A stretch of 64,000 nucleotides of DNA from Lepisosteus oculatus (taxonomy: Eukaryota; Chordata; Actinopteri; Semionotiformes; Lepisosteidae). The notes below the pieces were generated by a model. That model ran no database searches. It had not been told where the DNA came from and worked only from the letters and a program-made list of their open reading frames with translations. Of the stretch, positions 48,098 to 60,600 are shown piece by piece (the stretch's first letter is position 1; the number at the start of each line of letters is the position of its first letter). Both the position numbers and the translations under genes were made by a program. The stretch spans positions 8,441,284-8,505,283 of the forward strand of contig NC_090712.1 of assembly GCF_040954835.1 (NCBI RefSeq), in the 5' to 3' direction.

Positions 48098-50414
48098 CAT
48101 GCTGTAATAGACCATAATTTATCCTGTCAGACAGAAATGTGCTGAAAAGAAAAAAAAACTCCCAGACATTTACTAAATAACCAGAAAAACAGTATAAAAT
48201 TGCTAGAATTGCCATACTTTAATCCACCATAAAACATTTTACATGCATTTTGCACCAAAACCTATGTAAAGAGTATATGGTATGTTTTATCTATGTATGG
48301 GCATGGAAACTGTTTTAGCAATGAGCCATTTATATTACATTGTGTGGGAAAAGAGAGATTTTAAAAAGGACAAAAGCATTTTTAGCTTGGATGTGTATAT
48401 ACATTTATTTAGTGCTATGTATATTATAATTATAATTATTCTATTTATTATTTAGTGCTATTGTGTGAATTAGTAACTTTCTGAAATTAGTCAACCATGG
48501 TAGCAGTTTAAAATTACTTATGCCTTATGATAAAGGATGGATACAAGCAGAATGACACATTCTGTCAGAACTGCACTGCCCACAATATCCGCTGCTAACA
48601 TGGTTAATTGGCTGCCTGTCTTAGATAAAATGCCTGCCTTTTACTGCATATGTGCATTGTTTAAAAAAAGTCCTGAGAGATTATCACAAACTTAAAATGA
48701 CAACCTTTCACTAAGAGGCAAGATGAGTTGTGTTAGTTCAGTAACAGGAACCTGCTGCATCAAATAGATTTCTCTGAGAAGTTTCCTGGGTCTGAATTAA
48801 AAATATTGAATACAACTGAACGGGCTCCTACTATGATATACAGTAATACCATGTTATAGCCATTATTAAAAACACTTAACAGTTTAATGTACTTTTCTAT
48901 TGTTTTTCCAGAGGTGTATTTGTAAATATTGTATGTTGCATTGTTTTTGGTTTTCCTTTGTCTTAGTTATATCAATATGAAGGTGTCTACAGCTCTTCAG
49001 AGCTCAGTGGAGATATAGACATTTGATGTGTAAGCATTAGATCACACACAGTACAAAAGCAGCTTTTCAACATTAAATACATTCAATTGTGTGTTAGCAA
49101 ACACAACATGTAAAAGCATCTAAATTATAACAAAGACAGCTGTGTTCTTTTACTTCAGTAGTTTCCATTGCCTGTGTGATCCCAGCATTATTTGCAGTCT
49201 TTGTGTGTGTGTGTTTTTTGGGTAGGCCTTTTAATTTTATTTTCTTGCACTGCATGTTATTTTAATACCTTATTATTTAATATTACTTAGAGCACTGTGA
49301 ATCAACAATCAGAAAGGATGCATATACAAAACCTTCAAACTTGGTAATTAGATTGAGTAATTTACTAGTCTGGTAAGGAACCATTTTCATTTTTAACTTT
49401 AATCTAGCATAGATGTATCTATGTATCTATAATTATATACCAAATCAGTGGTAATCTACACTGCACTACACTGTAGTGTTGTTTTTTCTTTTCATTTTCA
49501 TGTTGCCTTGTGCAATACTAACCCAGCTGGGCTTTAAATATGTACTGGTAATGGGTGTATTGAGGTTATGTACAGTACACACCCAATTTTTCAGTTCCTC
49601 TGAATCCCATGTATCTTATTTTATTTCTTTTGTACTTATAATAGGGTGAAGACATACAATGTGAAAGCATAAACATATTTTATGTTATTTTAATAATCAG
49701 AAAGAATAGGGAATCACTCTTTGTTGGTAAGACGAGCTTACTGGGTATTGCAAACTCTGATAATACAGAACATCTATTTTTTCCTGCTATTATAGTTAGA
49801 TATATATTGTCTGCTAAGATCTGTGCGTAGCATTTTAATAGATTATCTTAAATGTCAAAAGACAAAACTGCAAAAGTCCTAAAACAAGCTTTTAAAAACA
49901 GTTTTCTTTTCCCCAAAAAAAATAACATTTAGTTTCATTCTGCAATATAAATATCTGAAAAAAAGAGGAAGAGTTTTTTTGTGTTCGCAGAATTATTATA
50001 ATGTCTTTGAATGTCAGTAAAACTCAGCATTTCCCAACACAATCTTCAGATTAGACAGAGGAAGTATACTGAAAGACTGGGGGAATAGGGAACAAATGAT
50101 TTTCAATCCAAACTAAAACCCTTGATTTTTAGTTTGTCTTGTGGGCACAGTGTATTTTAAATACAATTACGGCTGATAGTTGAGATGAAATTCTTTTATA
50201 TTTCTTTTTTGTTAAAAGTGAGATTGATTATTACATTAACAGGCTATGGGACTATGGTATTAAATGGCCTTTCTTTATTGTGGAGTTTTGAGGTATTGCA
50301 ATTAAAGAGAGGCAACATAATGCCGTAATCACATAGGCATTACTAGTTATAGTGGGAACAAATCACCATCTATGAATTCCCCTTGAAACACACCACCAGA
50401 AAGCAATAATTTAG

Positions 50415-50540
50415 AGTAGTCCAACCTAACCAGCTTGCCTTTTGGAGGTGGGAGGACACCCACACAAACAAAGGGCATATTTGTAGACTACACACTGAAG
50501 GAACCCCCAAATTGAATTGAAGCCCTGAACAGTGATTCTT
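50415..50540 (-). repeat. fragment of the fish 'cacggtg..cagtg' repeat
   Basis: 'gtccaacctaaccagcttgc' followed by 'gggaggacacccacacaaac' is a mutated reverse copy of the family's central part. Confidence 0.55.
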
Positions 50541-51239
50541 GGCAACATGTAACCAACACAACAGCAAAGTGAAATGGGTCAAAGGTTTTTCAGTATTCAC
50601 TAACAACTCCAACAACTCATGATTGCATACATCACTTCTGTGCTGCAATATTCATACTGTAATACTACAAATTCCCAAAAGTTGCAATAAACTGTTAACA
50701 GAAAAGTCAGGGAGGTCTTTAATGTGCTAATATAATACAAAATCAAAACCTGGACATCTGGATTAGGTGGGTGATTTATCCAATATTATAAAATATTGCA
50801 GATTTCAACTTTTGATCAGTTAAAGAATACCCAACAACACATCCTCACATACAAACACATTATAAAGATGCCACAACACTAAATACACTAAAAACCTGCT
50901 CTGAGACATGAAGACATATTGTCATGTCTAATTTTAAATTGAATAGATTTTCCTCATGACAATTTACATAAATAGGGGTCAGATGCCACACTTTCAGAAG
51001 CTTTGACCTCTGAATTATGTACAGAATATTTTTTCTTCTGTTATCGTTAAGTCTGTTACTGTTTATACAGTACACAAGAAAATCTAGTAGTTGAATAACG
51101 TCAGCCAAACCAATCTGATGGCACGATAACATTTATGTTTATGGCATGTCTGGTGTTGTATAAAATGAAAATACTATATTCAGTTGAAATCTTTTTTTTT
51201 TTCAAAATACGTCTGTGTACAGGTAAAAACAAAATTTAC

Positions 51240-51245
51240 TTTATT
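51240..51245 (-). terminator. PLEK: PLEK polyadenylation signal AATAAA
   Basis: The minus strand reads AATAAA about 230 nt after the PLEK stop. It is the first canonical hexamer found. Confidence 0.55.
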
Positions 51246-51472
51246 TACATATAAATGAGTGTAAACGATATAATGGAAATTTAAATACTTAGTTTTGATT
51301 ATTGTGTATTTCAGAAAATATTTTATAGCGGTGCATGATGTTAGACTAGGGCGATTTTCTAATATAAATATTTCACTACCTAACTGGTTTCAAGACGGAA
51401 AAAAAGGAGGAAGCAGTTCAAAGCCAGTTTCCTTTTGCAGTTTCCAGGTTGTGTCCCATTCTTCCTTTCCCA

Positions 51473-51612
51473 CTATTTTCCCGTTTTTGATACTGTCTGA
51501 ATGGCCTGGATCCAGTCCTTCCTCTCTTCAGATGTAGCTGCTTGTAGGAAATAGTGAGTTTCATCTGATGTGATGATTTCGAAGAGATTTCCATCTACGT
51601 CGTACTTCTTAG
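51473..51612 (-). CDS. PLEK: PLEK coding exon 9 (end of PH2, stop)
   Basis: Codes for KKYDVDGNLFEIITSDETHY then FLQAATSEERKDWIQAIQ and SKTGK, TAG at 51473-51475. Holds the conserved Trp of the PH C-terminal helix. Confidence 0.97.
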
Positions 51613-54600
51613 CTGAAAAGAAAAAAAGAACTCAAGTGAAATGTACGCACGTGCATACAGTCATTTAAATTTAGGCTAGGCTTCAACCTAGATTTTCTAG
51701 TTTACATGTCTCAGTAAGACTCGGATGACCTCACCACTGTAATCTGGGCAGCTGTTCGCAATCAAGTGGTTTTTGGCCAAAGATACAGTAGATCCCTCTT
51801 AAATGGCAAACCCTTTTCAGCCTAGCAGTACGGCAAACATGTTAATAACTAAATCTGTTGCTGGTTGCAGGTGAGGAATAATTTCTCAATCCGCCGATAG
51901 GCAAGGGACATGTTTCATTGATTGTACATAAAAGGAGGAATTTTGCTACCTTTGTTCCTCGAGGTGCAAAACCAGAAAGCTTGACCATCAGTTCTTAATT
52001 TCTATGAAAACTGAAATATCATTTTCAAGTTACCAAAAAGGCAATAATTTCTAAATTAAGAGGCAAACTTTTTCCCTCAGTGGTTTTTCTGAACAACTCT
52101 TTGCTTATTCACAATAGCACAATGGACACTGATTGATTTTGTAGTACACATCTTACTGTATTAAAGCCTGATAAAAGGTGAAGTTCTCAAGGTATTTCAA
52201 AAAGTCTTAGTCTTAAGCAGATTTGTAATGAACTACAGTTACTTGGCACATACTGTATGTAACGTGTCAAAGATCCTGACCTCTCTGTACTGAAATGCTT
52301 GCCAATCCTACCATCTGGATTCCTTGCTCATTCACTGCCTTGAACACAAAACTAAATGTCCTTATCAGACATTTCAGCAGCTCCTTACAAGCACATTCTG
52401 TCTAGCACATAAATAATTATGGCCAAGAGAGATAGCAGCAGGTACTGAGGAACGACCCTTTCACCTTTCATATATTTTTTAGAACCTTATACTTTTTCTA
52501 ACACATTAAACCAAATTTCACTTAAAAGTTGGTGCACCGTGGATTATTCGGTTAAATTTTATTTAAGCAAAAATGGTGCTAATTGATTAATTTGTGAGAG
52601 ATATAATCATCTTACCATCTGGCACATATTCCACTGCAGTCACCACAGAGCCACGCAAGTGAATCGAACCCAGAGGCTCTTCTTCACCCTAGGAAGGAAG
52701 GAGGTGAGAGATTACCAGCCAAGCTACCAGTGTTGCTACTGCATTTATACTGGTGAAAGGGATAACAACAACATATGTTGTACTAGCCATCCATCCATTA
52801 TCTGAAAAATGCTCATTCCTGGTGTCTGGTCATGGTAATCCAGGACTTGTCCCAGAAGCAGAGAAAGCAAGGCAACACTGTACCTTGCAATATATTAATA
52901 TATATTTAAAAAACCTACAAACACAGGTTCTAACCAATGTCAGAAAAGAAAGCCTTAACGCTTACCTTGGTAGGGTCATAGTAATGTATGTAAGCAGGAT
53001 CATCTCGGAGAATAAATTTTCGTACTTTCCAGTTTTTCCTCCTATGACCCTGCAGAAGAAGATTTTACAAAATATCCAAATTACATGTTTTATACAGGTG
53101 GAACATGTTTTCTGTGTCGCTGAAAGCTATGCGGTATGGCGGCAGAAACACCAGTCATGCGCTGTGAGGTGATGTTTTGGTGCAATAGTACTCCTGCTCA
53201 GTACGAGAGGGACCGCAGGGTCAGACATCGGGTGTCTGTGCTTGGCTGAGTAGACAAGGGTGCGAAGCCACCATCTGTATATTATAACTGAATGCGTCTG
53301 AAGCAGAATTCCCCCTACAAGATTTTGAGAAGTTAATTTAATAATGTAAGTACTAAAGTTCTAGGTTTTTAGAGCATGAAAAATACTTCCTTATCTAAGC
53401 AATGAATTTTATAGACAGAAATGGGGAATTAAATCTAAAAAATACAGAAGCACATCAAAGTTGTGCAGTACTGTATCTGCAGATGTTATTAAACACAGCT
53501 CAGCCTGCCTGTTACAAAGATATGTGGTTTCACATTCACTCATGCAGAAACAACCATGAGTTACTTTCTTTTATTAATTGCTATTAAAAGAAGAGAAAGC
53601 ATTGCAAATACTCTGGAAGTGTATGTCCTTCTTTTGGGCTTAATACCTTAAGATATTCAGTCTCTAGCAAAAGTCTATAGACAAAAAACATGTTTTTTGT
53701 GCTCTTTTAACATGAAGTCCAAGTTACTGAATCACTGTTTCTTCCACTGACCCTTTTCCCTCGATTCATGTCCAGCTGTGAGCCAGCTGACGTTTCGCGA
53801 TCAATCAAACACACAGAAGACTAATCATTGACGATACTAAGATAAACGATGCTAAATGTGAAAATCATCTTAAAAGAACTGAGTGATTTTAAAAAGAAAT
53901 GTTACTTGCAAATAAAAAATGTTTCCTTTTAAAATATTTTTTTTCACTTTAACACCCTGTAAGTTTGTAAAAAGAATCTATCTGATAATTCAGATAGACA
54001 GACAGGTGGTCGACCATATTTTGTTTTTCCGAATAGAAAGGCATATTAGTTCTCCATTTATACTGACACTTCTTTGCCACAAGGCATTTTGTCACTATGA
54101 AACTCATTACCTTTGTCTTTTAAGACACACGGTGCTTTACTTGACTGTTCAATGTTACTAAAACTGTATAGGCGGTACTTCTAACCTGTTTCAACAAACA
54201 CCCCTGCTTAATGACTGTGCCTCTGAACTCTTCTTTCAAAACCACGTCTTCATCACTTGAGTAGCCCTCACAGAAAAAGCCACTGTCAGCCTACAAAAAA
54301 TATTTATGTTAAAACCACAGAATATATATGTAGGTAGTACAGCAATTGACAAAGCGAAAGCGTATATATTACTTACTTATTGTTAAACATTTCCATTAGT
54401 ATTTTAATCTTTTAAATGGTTTACAAAACTATACTAGGTAAGAGCACTACAACTGAGGAAAACTGAGTTAATCCAAGTCTATATAAAAAAAACTGTATTT
54501 TTTTTTCTAATAGCAGATAAAATAACAGGAAATTACAGTTACAGAACCAGGTGCCTTCATCACAAATTGTACTTGCCCAAGACAAAACCCAAGGGTTTTA

Positions 54601-57600
54601 ATAAAACAAAATGAAACCATTATAAAAATACTCAATGGAGATATCTTTTTCATCCCATGTGCCTTCAGGTGTGTAACAGAAGACTAAAAGCCTCTTCCAA
54701 GACAATATGTCAGACAAGCATGGACAGGCTAAACTGCAAAGACAGAATTGCGTGGACATCAGTACTTACAAAGTAGTAAAGGGCATCAGGCTGATCGAGG
54801 AGGGTGCACTCCACGACTCCCTCTGCTGCCATCTTGGACAGCTCTCCTGCAGGCTGCAGGTAACCCTCATTGAGCAGGGCGGTGGCCAGCATTAGGCCCT
54901 CCTGGCGATTCCTTGCTTTGTTGTTGGACAGCAACCAGTCAATTACTGTACTGCCTGATAGGAACAGACGAGGTGTGCAAATAAGGGCATTGGTTTCAGA
55001 CAAACCAGGAGTACTCCAAGCGATTTCTTTTTCTTGAGGGCATATTGACAATGTGGCTGTAGGTTTCTGAGACACGTCAAACCTCAGCCCTCTCATCATA
55101 CAGTATGTGATGCCCTGTGGTTAATCTACCTGCACACAAGCTTAAAAGTTCCCATATCTCTTACTGCCTTCCAGCGCCTACTGTAAGGCCATTTATCCAT
55201 ACAGCCCTCATATGTCCAGCCAGCTACTGTTCCCTCTTCTACTGCTCTGCACTGCTGCTATCTCATTTAACCATCCATACAATAGTATTTTCTGCCACAC
55301 CAACCTAAACGTATGTTTATATCACACCATCTCCTAGACAGCACTATGTGAAGTGCTGAGATTTGCTTTTTTTGCAATGTAACTTACTATACTTCTGTAA
55401 TTTATGTTTTACTCTGTTATGTTCCTGTTATGTTTATATCATTTATTATTCACTCTGGATAAAGTTAAACCAATCAGGAAGAAACACATTAATGCTCAAT
55501 TTTACAACTAGTTTTGGTCCCTGCTGAGAAAATAACATTTGTCATAATTTCCAAAGGATGGTTTATACTGTAAAAGATTACTATTTTATAAAAATACAAA
55601 ATGTGGTATTGCACTTTTTACTGAGCTTTGCAATTTTGAAAAGTGAACTTCAATCCTCTCAGCTCACACTATTAACACACCATGCTATATTTAATGTCTG
55701 TGTGGTTTCCTTTTGTCATTTTGGTCAGACTAACACACTATTCTAACATCCCTGGCAGTATGCAATAAGAATAATTTACATCTCCAGTTTTATTGACAGC
55801 TACCAATTGAAAATCAGACGGAGGGGAAAAATCTCTTATTTAAACTCTGTTGTCACCAGCTACAAGGATGTGCAAGAATGTACTACCTGTGAAACAATGA
55901 TTGAAAACTCTTTTCTCCTTCTCAAGTTTCAGCTCCTTCACCCCTGACTCTTGGTCTTTCATTAAAACATACAATTCTCTGAAAGAAAGAGGGCACATGT
56001 CATCTCAGAATACAGGACAGACATCAACATCACTGGAACATTAATCCTTGTTAATGTGTGATTTTAAAGATTGCAGGTTAAACTGCATTACCCCAAATTG
56101 ACTGTTTCTGGCAGCCGGATGGACCTCCGTGTTGATTTTCTTGCAAATTTCTTTCCTCCTTCAAGACATGTGATGGCTCTTTTGATGTCTTTAACCCAAG
56201 CTTCTTTTTCCTCCAGGTGGGTTGCTTGGAAATAGTGGTCCTGTTTTTTTGGTGTACTAAGTTTAAAGACAAGCTGCAAATAAAAATGTAGCAGACATAC
56301 AGTATATTTAATGTTCTCTTTTTTCTCTTTCTTTTCAGTTATTTTAACAAAAGTGGTGTTTATTACTTTATATTCATGTAGGTTGTAGATTTGTTTGTGT
56401 GTTTCACTATTGAACCCTACTATACCTCCTTTTACATTTGTCTATAGAGCTTAATTGGAATGAAAAGAAAGCCAACTTGGCATTTTTAAATATTTAGCTC
56501 ACATCAAACAGGATCTTCAACACTACAAGCAGTACAACTTAAACCAGACCATCAAATCTCATCAGCTCATTCTCAGTAGATTCTCATATTTAACACCATT
56601 CATTCCCCTCTACACATCCATAAAACAAAAATGCTACTTTTTGTAATAATAGCACTATAGCACGATTAACTGCGATTTTTAAACACAATGGCTGCAATTT
56701 GAGCAGAATATCACTTCAGTTGCAGTCACAAAGGTAGATAAAAGGATATGACTTTTTATTTTACCATCCTTTTCCCAAAATCCTGGCAGGGATTGATGAA
56801 AGAAGCCCCCTTGAGGGGGATCATGCCTTTGGGGCTGCTGTCTGATTTCTTCTTGTAGAATTCAATCCCATCGTCTGACAGCACCACCCACATGACTTTC
56901 CAGGAGTTAAACACTGTGCCCTGTGGGGAACACACCACCAGATCAGTAGCTGACCACCACAGCCATGCTGCCTTTGTGGCCTTAATGCAGTCTCTGGGGC
57001 TACAGTTCACACACCAACCACAGAACTAGCAAGAAACTGCAAAACCAAAGGCATCCTTACATTAGGAATTTACAAAAAGTAAACAGTCCTACAAACCTCT
57101 CACATTAAATCTTTTTTGTGCCCTACATTATTTTTTTAGACCATTCATGTCTCCCAGGCTCCTCATGTTTTATAGACTCCTCTCCACTTTGTTTCTATAT
57201 ATTTAATATACTGATATTTCAGAAAAATACAAGCAGATGCACTTTCAAAAGCATGTTTAATTTTCCATGTTCATTGTTTTTTGCTGCTTGTTATTCCAGG
57301 ATTCCTGACAGATCAGGGCTCCTACTCAGTGCAGCTAGGCAGCAATATAGGCCACTAGGCAATAATCTTAGGAATGGTTTTCAGTTATTGAGGTGCCTTT
57401 ATTTACAAGGGCAAAGCAACACAGAATTTAAAATCTACAGAAGAGAAAACACGAACATAAATCCCTTGAATCCCATCTACGCCCTAATTAAAATAGTTTG
57501 GTTTAAAATGTTTGGTGACCAATCCATTTACCAACTTGCATTAGCTTGAAAGAAAAATGTTAAATTTCTCCTCCTCAAAGATTCTCTTGAGTTTTCATAG

Positions 57601-60600
57601 GCTTTTCTCAACATAATAGAACTGTTCTCCAAGACCAAAATCAGACAGCATAAAGACAGCTTTTTCCTGCTCACTCTAAATAGAACAGATACAGAGCTCT
57701 CATTAGCATCTTATGTTTTGTGAGAAAGTTTTGTAATTTAAAACACCAATACTTACTAAATTCATTGAAGTACCCGGTGGTATTTTGTGATACCAGTGAC
57801 AGAGCAAAAATGTGCAAATTTAGTGGCTTGCTCACAGAGGTGTGACCCTTGTAGTATAATATACAACTCCCATAATCATGCCTCATACTGTGGAACAATT
57901 ATAAATATATGCCGCATTTGAAAATATATTGGTCATATATTGTTTTGTTTTTTTCAAGAAAGTACAGAGATTTTAAATAATAAGACTACAAAGTACTAAA
58001 AGGAACGTAAGGATATGCAGAACACAAACAGAACCCGCACAGTTCCTTAACTTTTCAAAATGAGTCAATTGTGATTTAAAGAGAAACATACCTTTAAGAT
58101 TAACAGCTTAGAACTTAGTTTATAGTTTAAAAGTTTACAAACACAGTAAATGGGTGTACAGAATAAGAATAAAATATCCTACCCTACCAAACACTATTTA
58201 AAAGATAAAGCTTCTGATCAGTGCATGATAAATTGTTCTTCTGAAAAGAGAACATAACATATTTGTGATAAAATTCAATTGTAATCGACTTAATGCTGCT
58301 GGTCTTCTTTCATTTGAAATACATGCCTTTATTGGTACTGTAAAATAGAAGTAGTCTGTATAAATTCCACGTCTCTTAAAATCTTGTATGACCCATTGCA
58401 CAAGTTACAAATTATTGGAACAACTTTTCAGGTACACATTTTACAAAGCTTTACAAAGCATGTTGCTGAAGTAAGTTTCAATTCAGTTGGTGCAGCCATT
58501 CTTATAAAGGTTTTTAAAGCATTTTTGAATATCCAGGTCAGGCTGCCCTCTTTTTTGAGGCTGGATGCCAGCTTCAAAGGTGAGTATAAAAGAAAATCAT
58601 TACAGGCCTTGCCAATCCTGGTACTTTGTAACCTTGTACCCTGTAACTCAACTTCACACTGAACTACACTTTATTTTGTCATTTGTCTTTTCACTATTAT
58701 ACAAAGCTTCTCCAAACTACAGATGCCATAGTAGTTCAATATCCTTACAAGTACCTTTAGACTTCCACCACTTGGAACCCTAAAAACAGTTAAAGCACTT
58801 CTGTTTTTAGAATTACGTGGCGTAACACAGTGGTGAAAATGACTCAGAATCCTGACACTCTTAGTGGAAAATCAGCAAGAAAATAAACATGCACATGAAA
58901 AAAAGTAAAAATAGTCTCAGAGTTTATCAAAGTGAAAGTGCAAATATGCAAGTAAGTAATCTAAAAAAGAACTGGAGTTATTCACATAACTTTTTTAAGG
59001 AACACAACTTTTTTAAGCATATCAGCAGCAGACACACACTGATAAACCTGTTTATAGATCCTTCTTTAAACCACTTAAAAACAAACACAGTTACCAATAA
59101 GCTCGATGTATGCTAATGTATGATTTATAGCTCAGTGGAATTAAATGCTCACATCTTGGCTGAAAAGGTCCCAGTGCGAAAGGCTGGTATCCCAGTACCA
59201 TATCCTCCAGTTAAACTGATAAGAAAAAGCTGACTAACAATAAACATATGCACTCATTGGAGCATATACAGTACACATGTATTTATGAATCACCTGAATC
59301 ACCTAATGCCCATCATGATTTAAAATAATTAAAAATGTTCAAGAGTGTCTGGTTCTGGGAGAGACTCAAACACTCTCCCATTTTTCCACTTAGTCCCTAA
59401 GTGTTAGAGACATTGAGCCTACCTCTGAGTTTTGCAGCACTGCTGTAATGAAGATCTGGTAGCATTAGTGACAGGCCTGACTTTGGTCAGTTAGAAGGGG
59501 AAGTTGTACGGAGTATACCAAGTTAGTGCTCTGAGACAGTTTTTGTTTATCTCATTTAAATGCGATGTACAAATTATGCGCTGTTGGCTAAAATAACACC
59601 CAACCATTAGCTTTTTTTTCAAAATAAAGAAAGTCTTTTCAAATACATTTTCAAAATACAGTATATCAGAGTGTCATATCCAACACCATCAGCATTCAAA
59701 TCCCCAGAACATGCAAGTCACTGAATGACTGGTCCTAATGTGTAAACCTTTTTAAATAATAAGTAAAATGGTAATGCAGGATGTAATATTAATGTATTTA
59801 AGTAAGAAGTATCTCATTTCATCTTGATGAGTTCTATAATGCACAATCACATACAGCTTCTTAAAACTGAAGACTTAATGTGATGGTCCAGACAAATTAG
59901 AAAAGTGTTTTTGATATCGACAGAAATGAATGTTAAAAGCCCACAGAAAATCAAAATATTGAGTAGCAGCTGCTAAACCTAGTTCTGTTCATTGTCTTTT
60001 AACAGTATAAAAATTATATATATTCAAGATTTCTAATAAAATGTGTTCATATATTACTGCATGGTTTGTCATGCAGTCATGTCATGCATTTCATGATGAT
60101 GAATGATCACTGGGCTTGCTATTTCCAGTTTTGATGTGACACAGCTCTTCCTATGCCAAAAAAGGAATAAGTTGTGTATTTCTGAAGCTGTTTTTTTAAA
60201 GTTTCCATGACTAAAAGCTGCTTAAAGGTCACACTGTGTTGCTCCTGTTTTCATACACGCCTGGCTCTGCCTTGATACAATACCAAGTGGTTATACTTTC
60301 TACATCTACTGTATCTAGAAATGTATACGTGCCCGCTGAAAATCTAGGGTCTCATTAAAGCTCATAAGTGCATTTATTAGTAATATACCTCATACTTAAT
60401 GTATTTAAAAACTTGTATATTTCAGAGTCCTGCAACAACATGATTAGTTTCTTAAAACATGAGTATTCTGCACATTGTCAAAACATCCTCCTGTCCTTCC
60501 TAGAGCGAAGAAATGGAGAATTGCACGTCTGTAAATTCTTTTACACCTCTTACATCTGTATAAACCCAATGTATTTTTTCATTTGGTTCAGCTCTGGTTG

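Larger units (their letters stand above)
46995..51472. other. FBXO48-PLEK convergent intergenic region
   Basis: FBXO48 (plus) and PLEK (minus) end towards each other, leaving 4.5 kb that includes both 3' UTRs. Contains duplication copy B, a (GT)n tract at 49203-49214 and a reverse fish-repeat fragment at 50415-50540. No other gene recognised. Confidence 0.75.

Noticed and set aside
52753-53172. 139-codon open frame on the plus strand over PLEK exon 7
   Set aside because: It is antisense to a certain PLEK exon and runs through a fish repeat.
57118-57549. 143-codon open frame on the plus strand in PLEK intron 1
   Set aside because: Composition is that of translated AT-rich intron and no motif is seen; length alone is not evidence.
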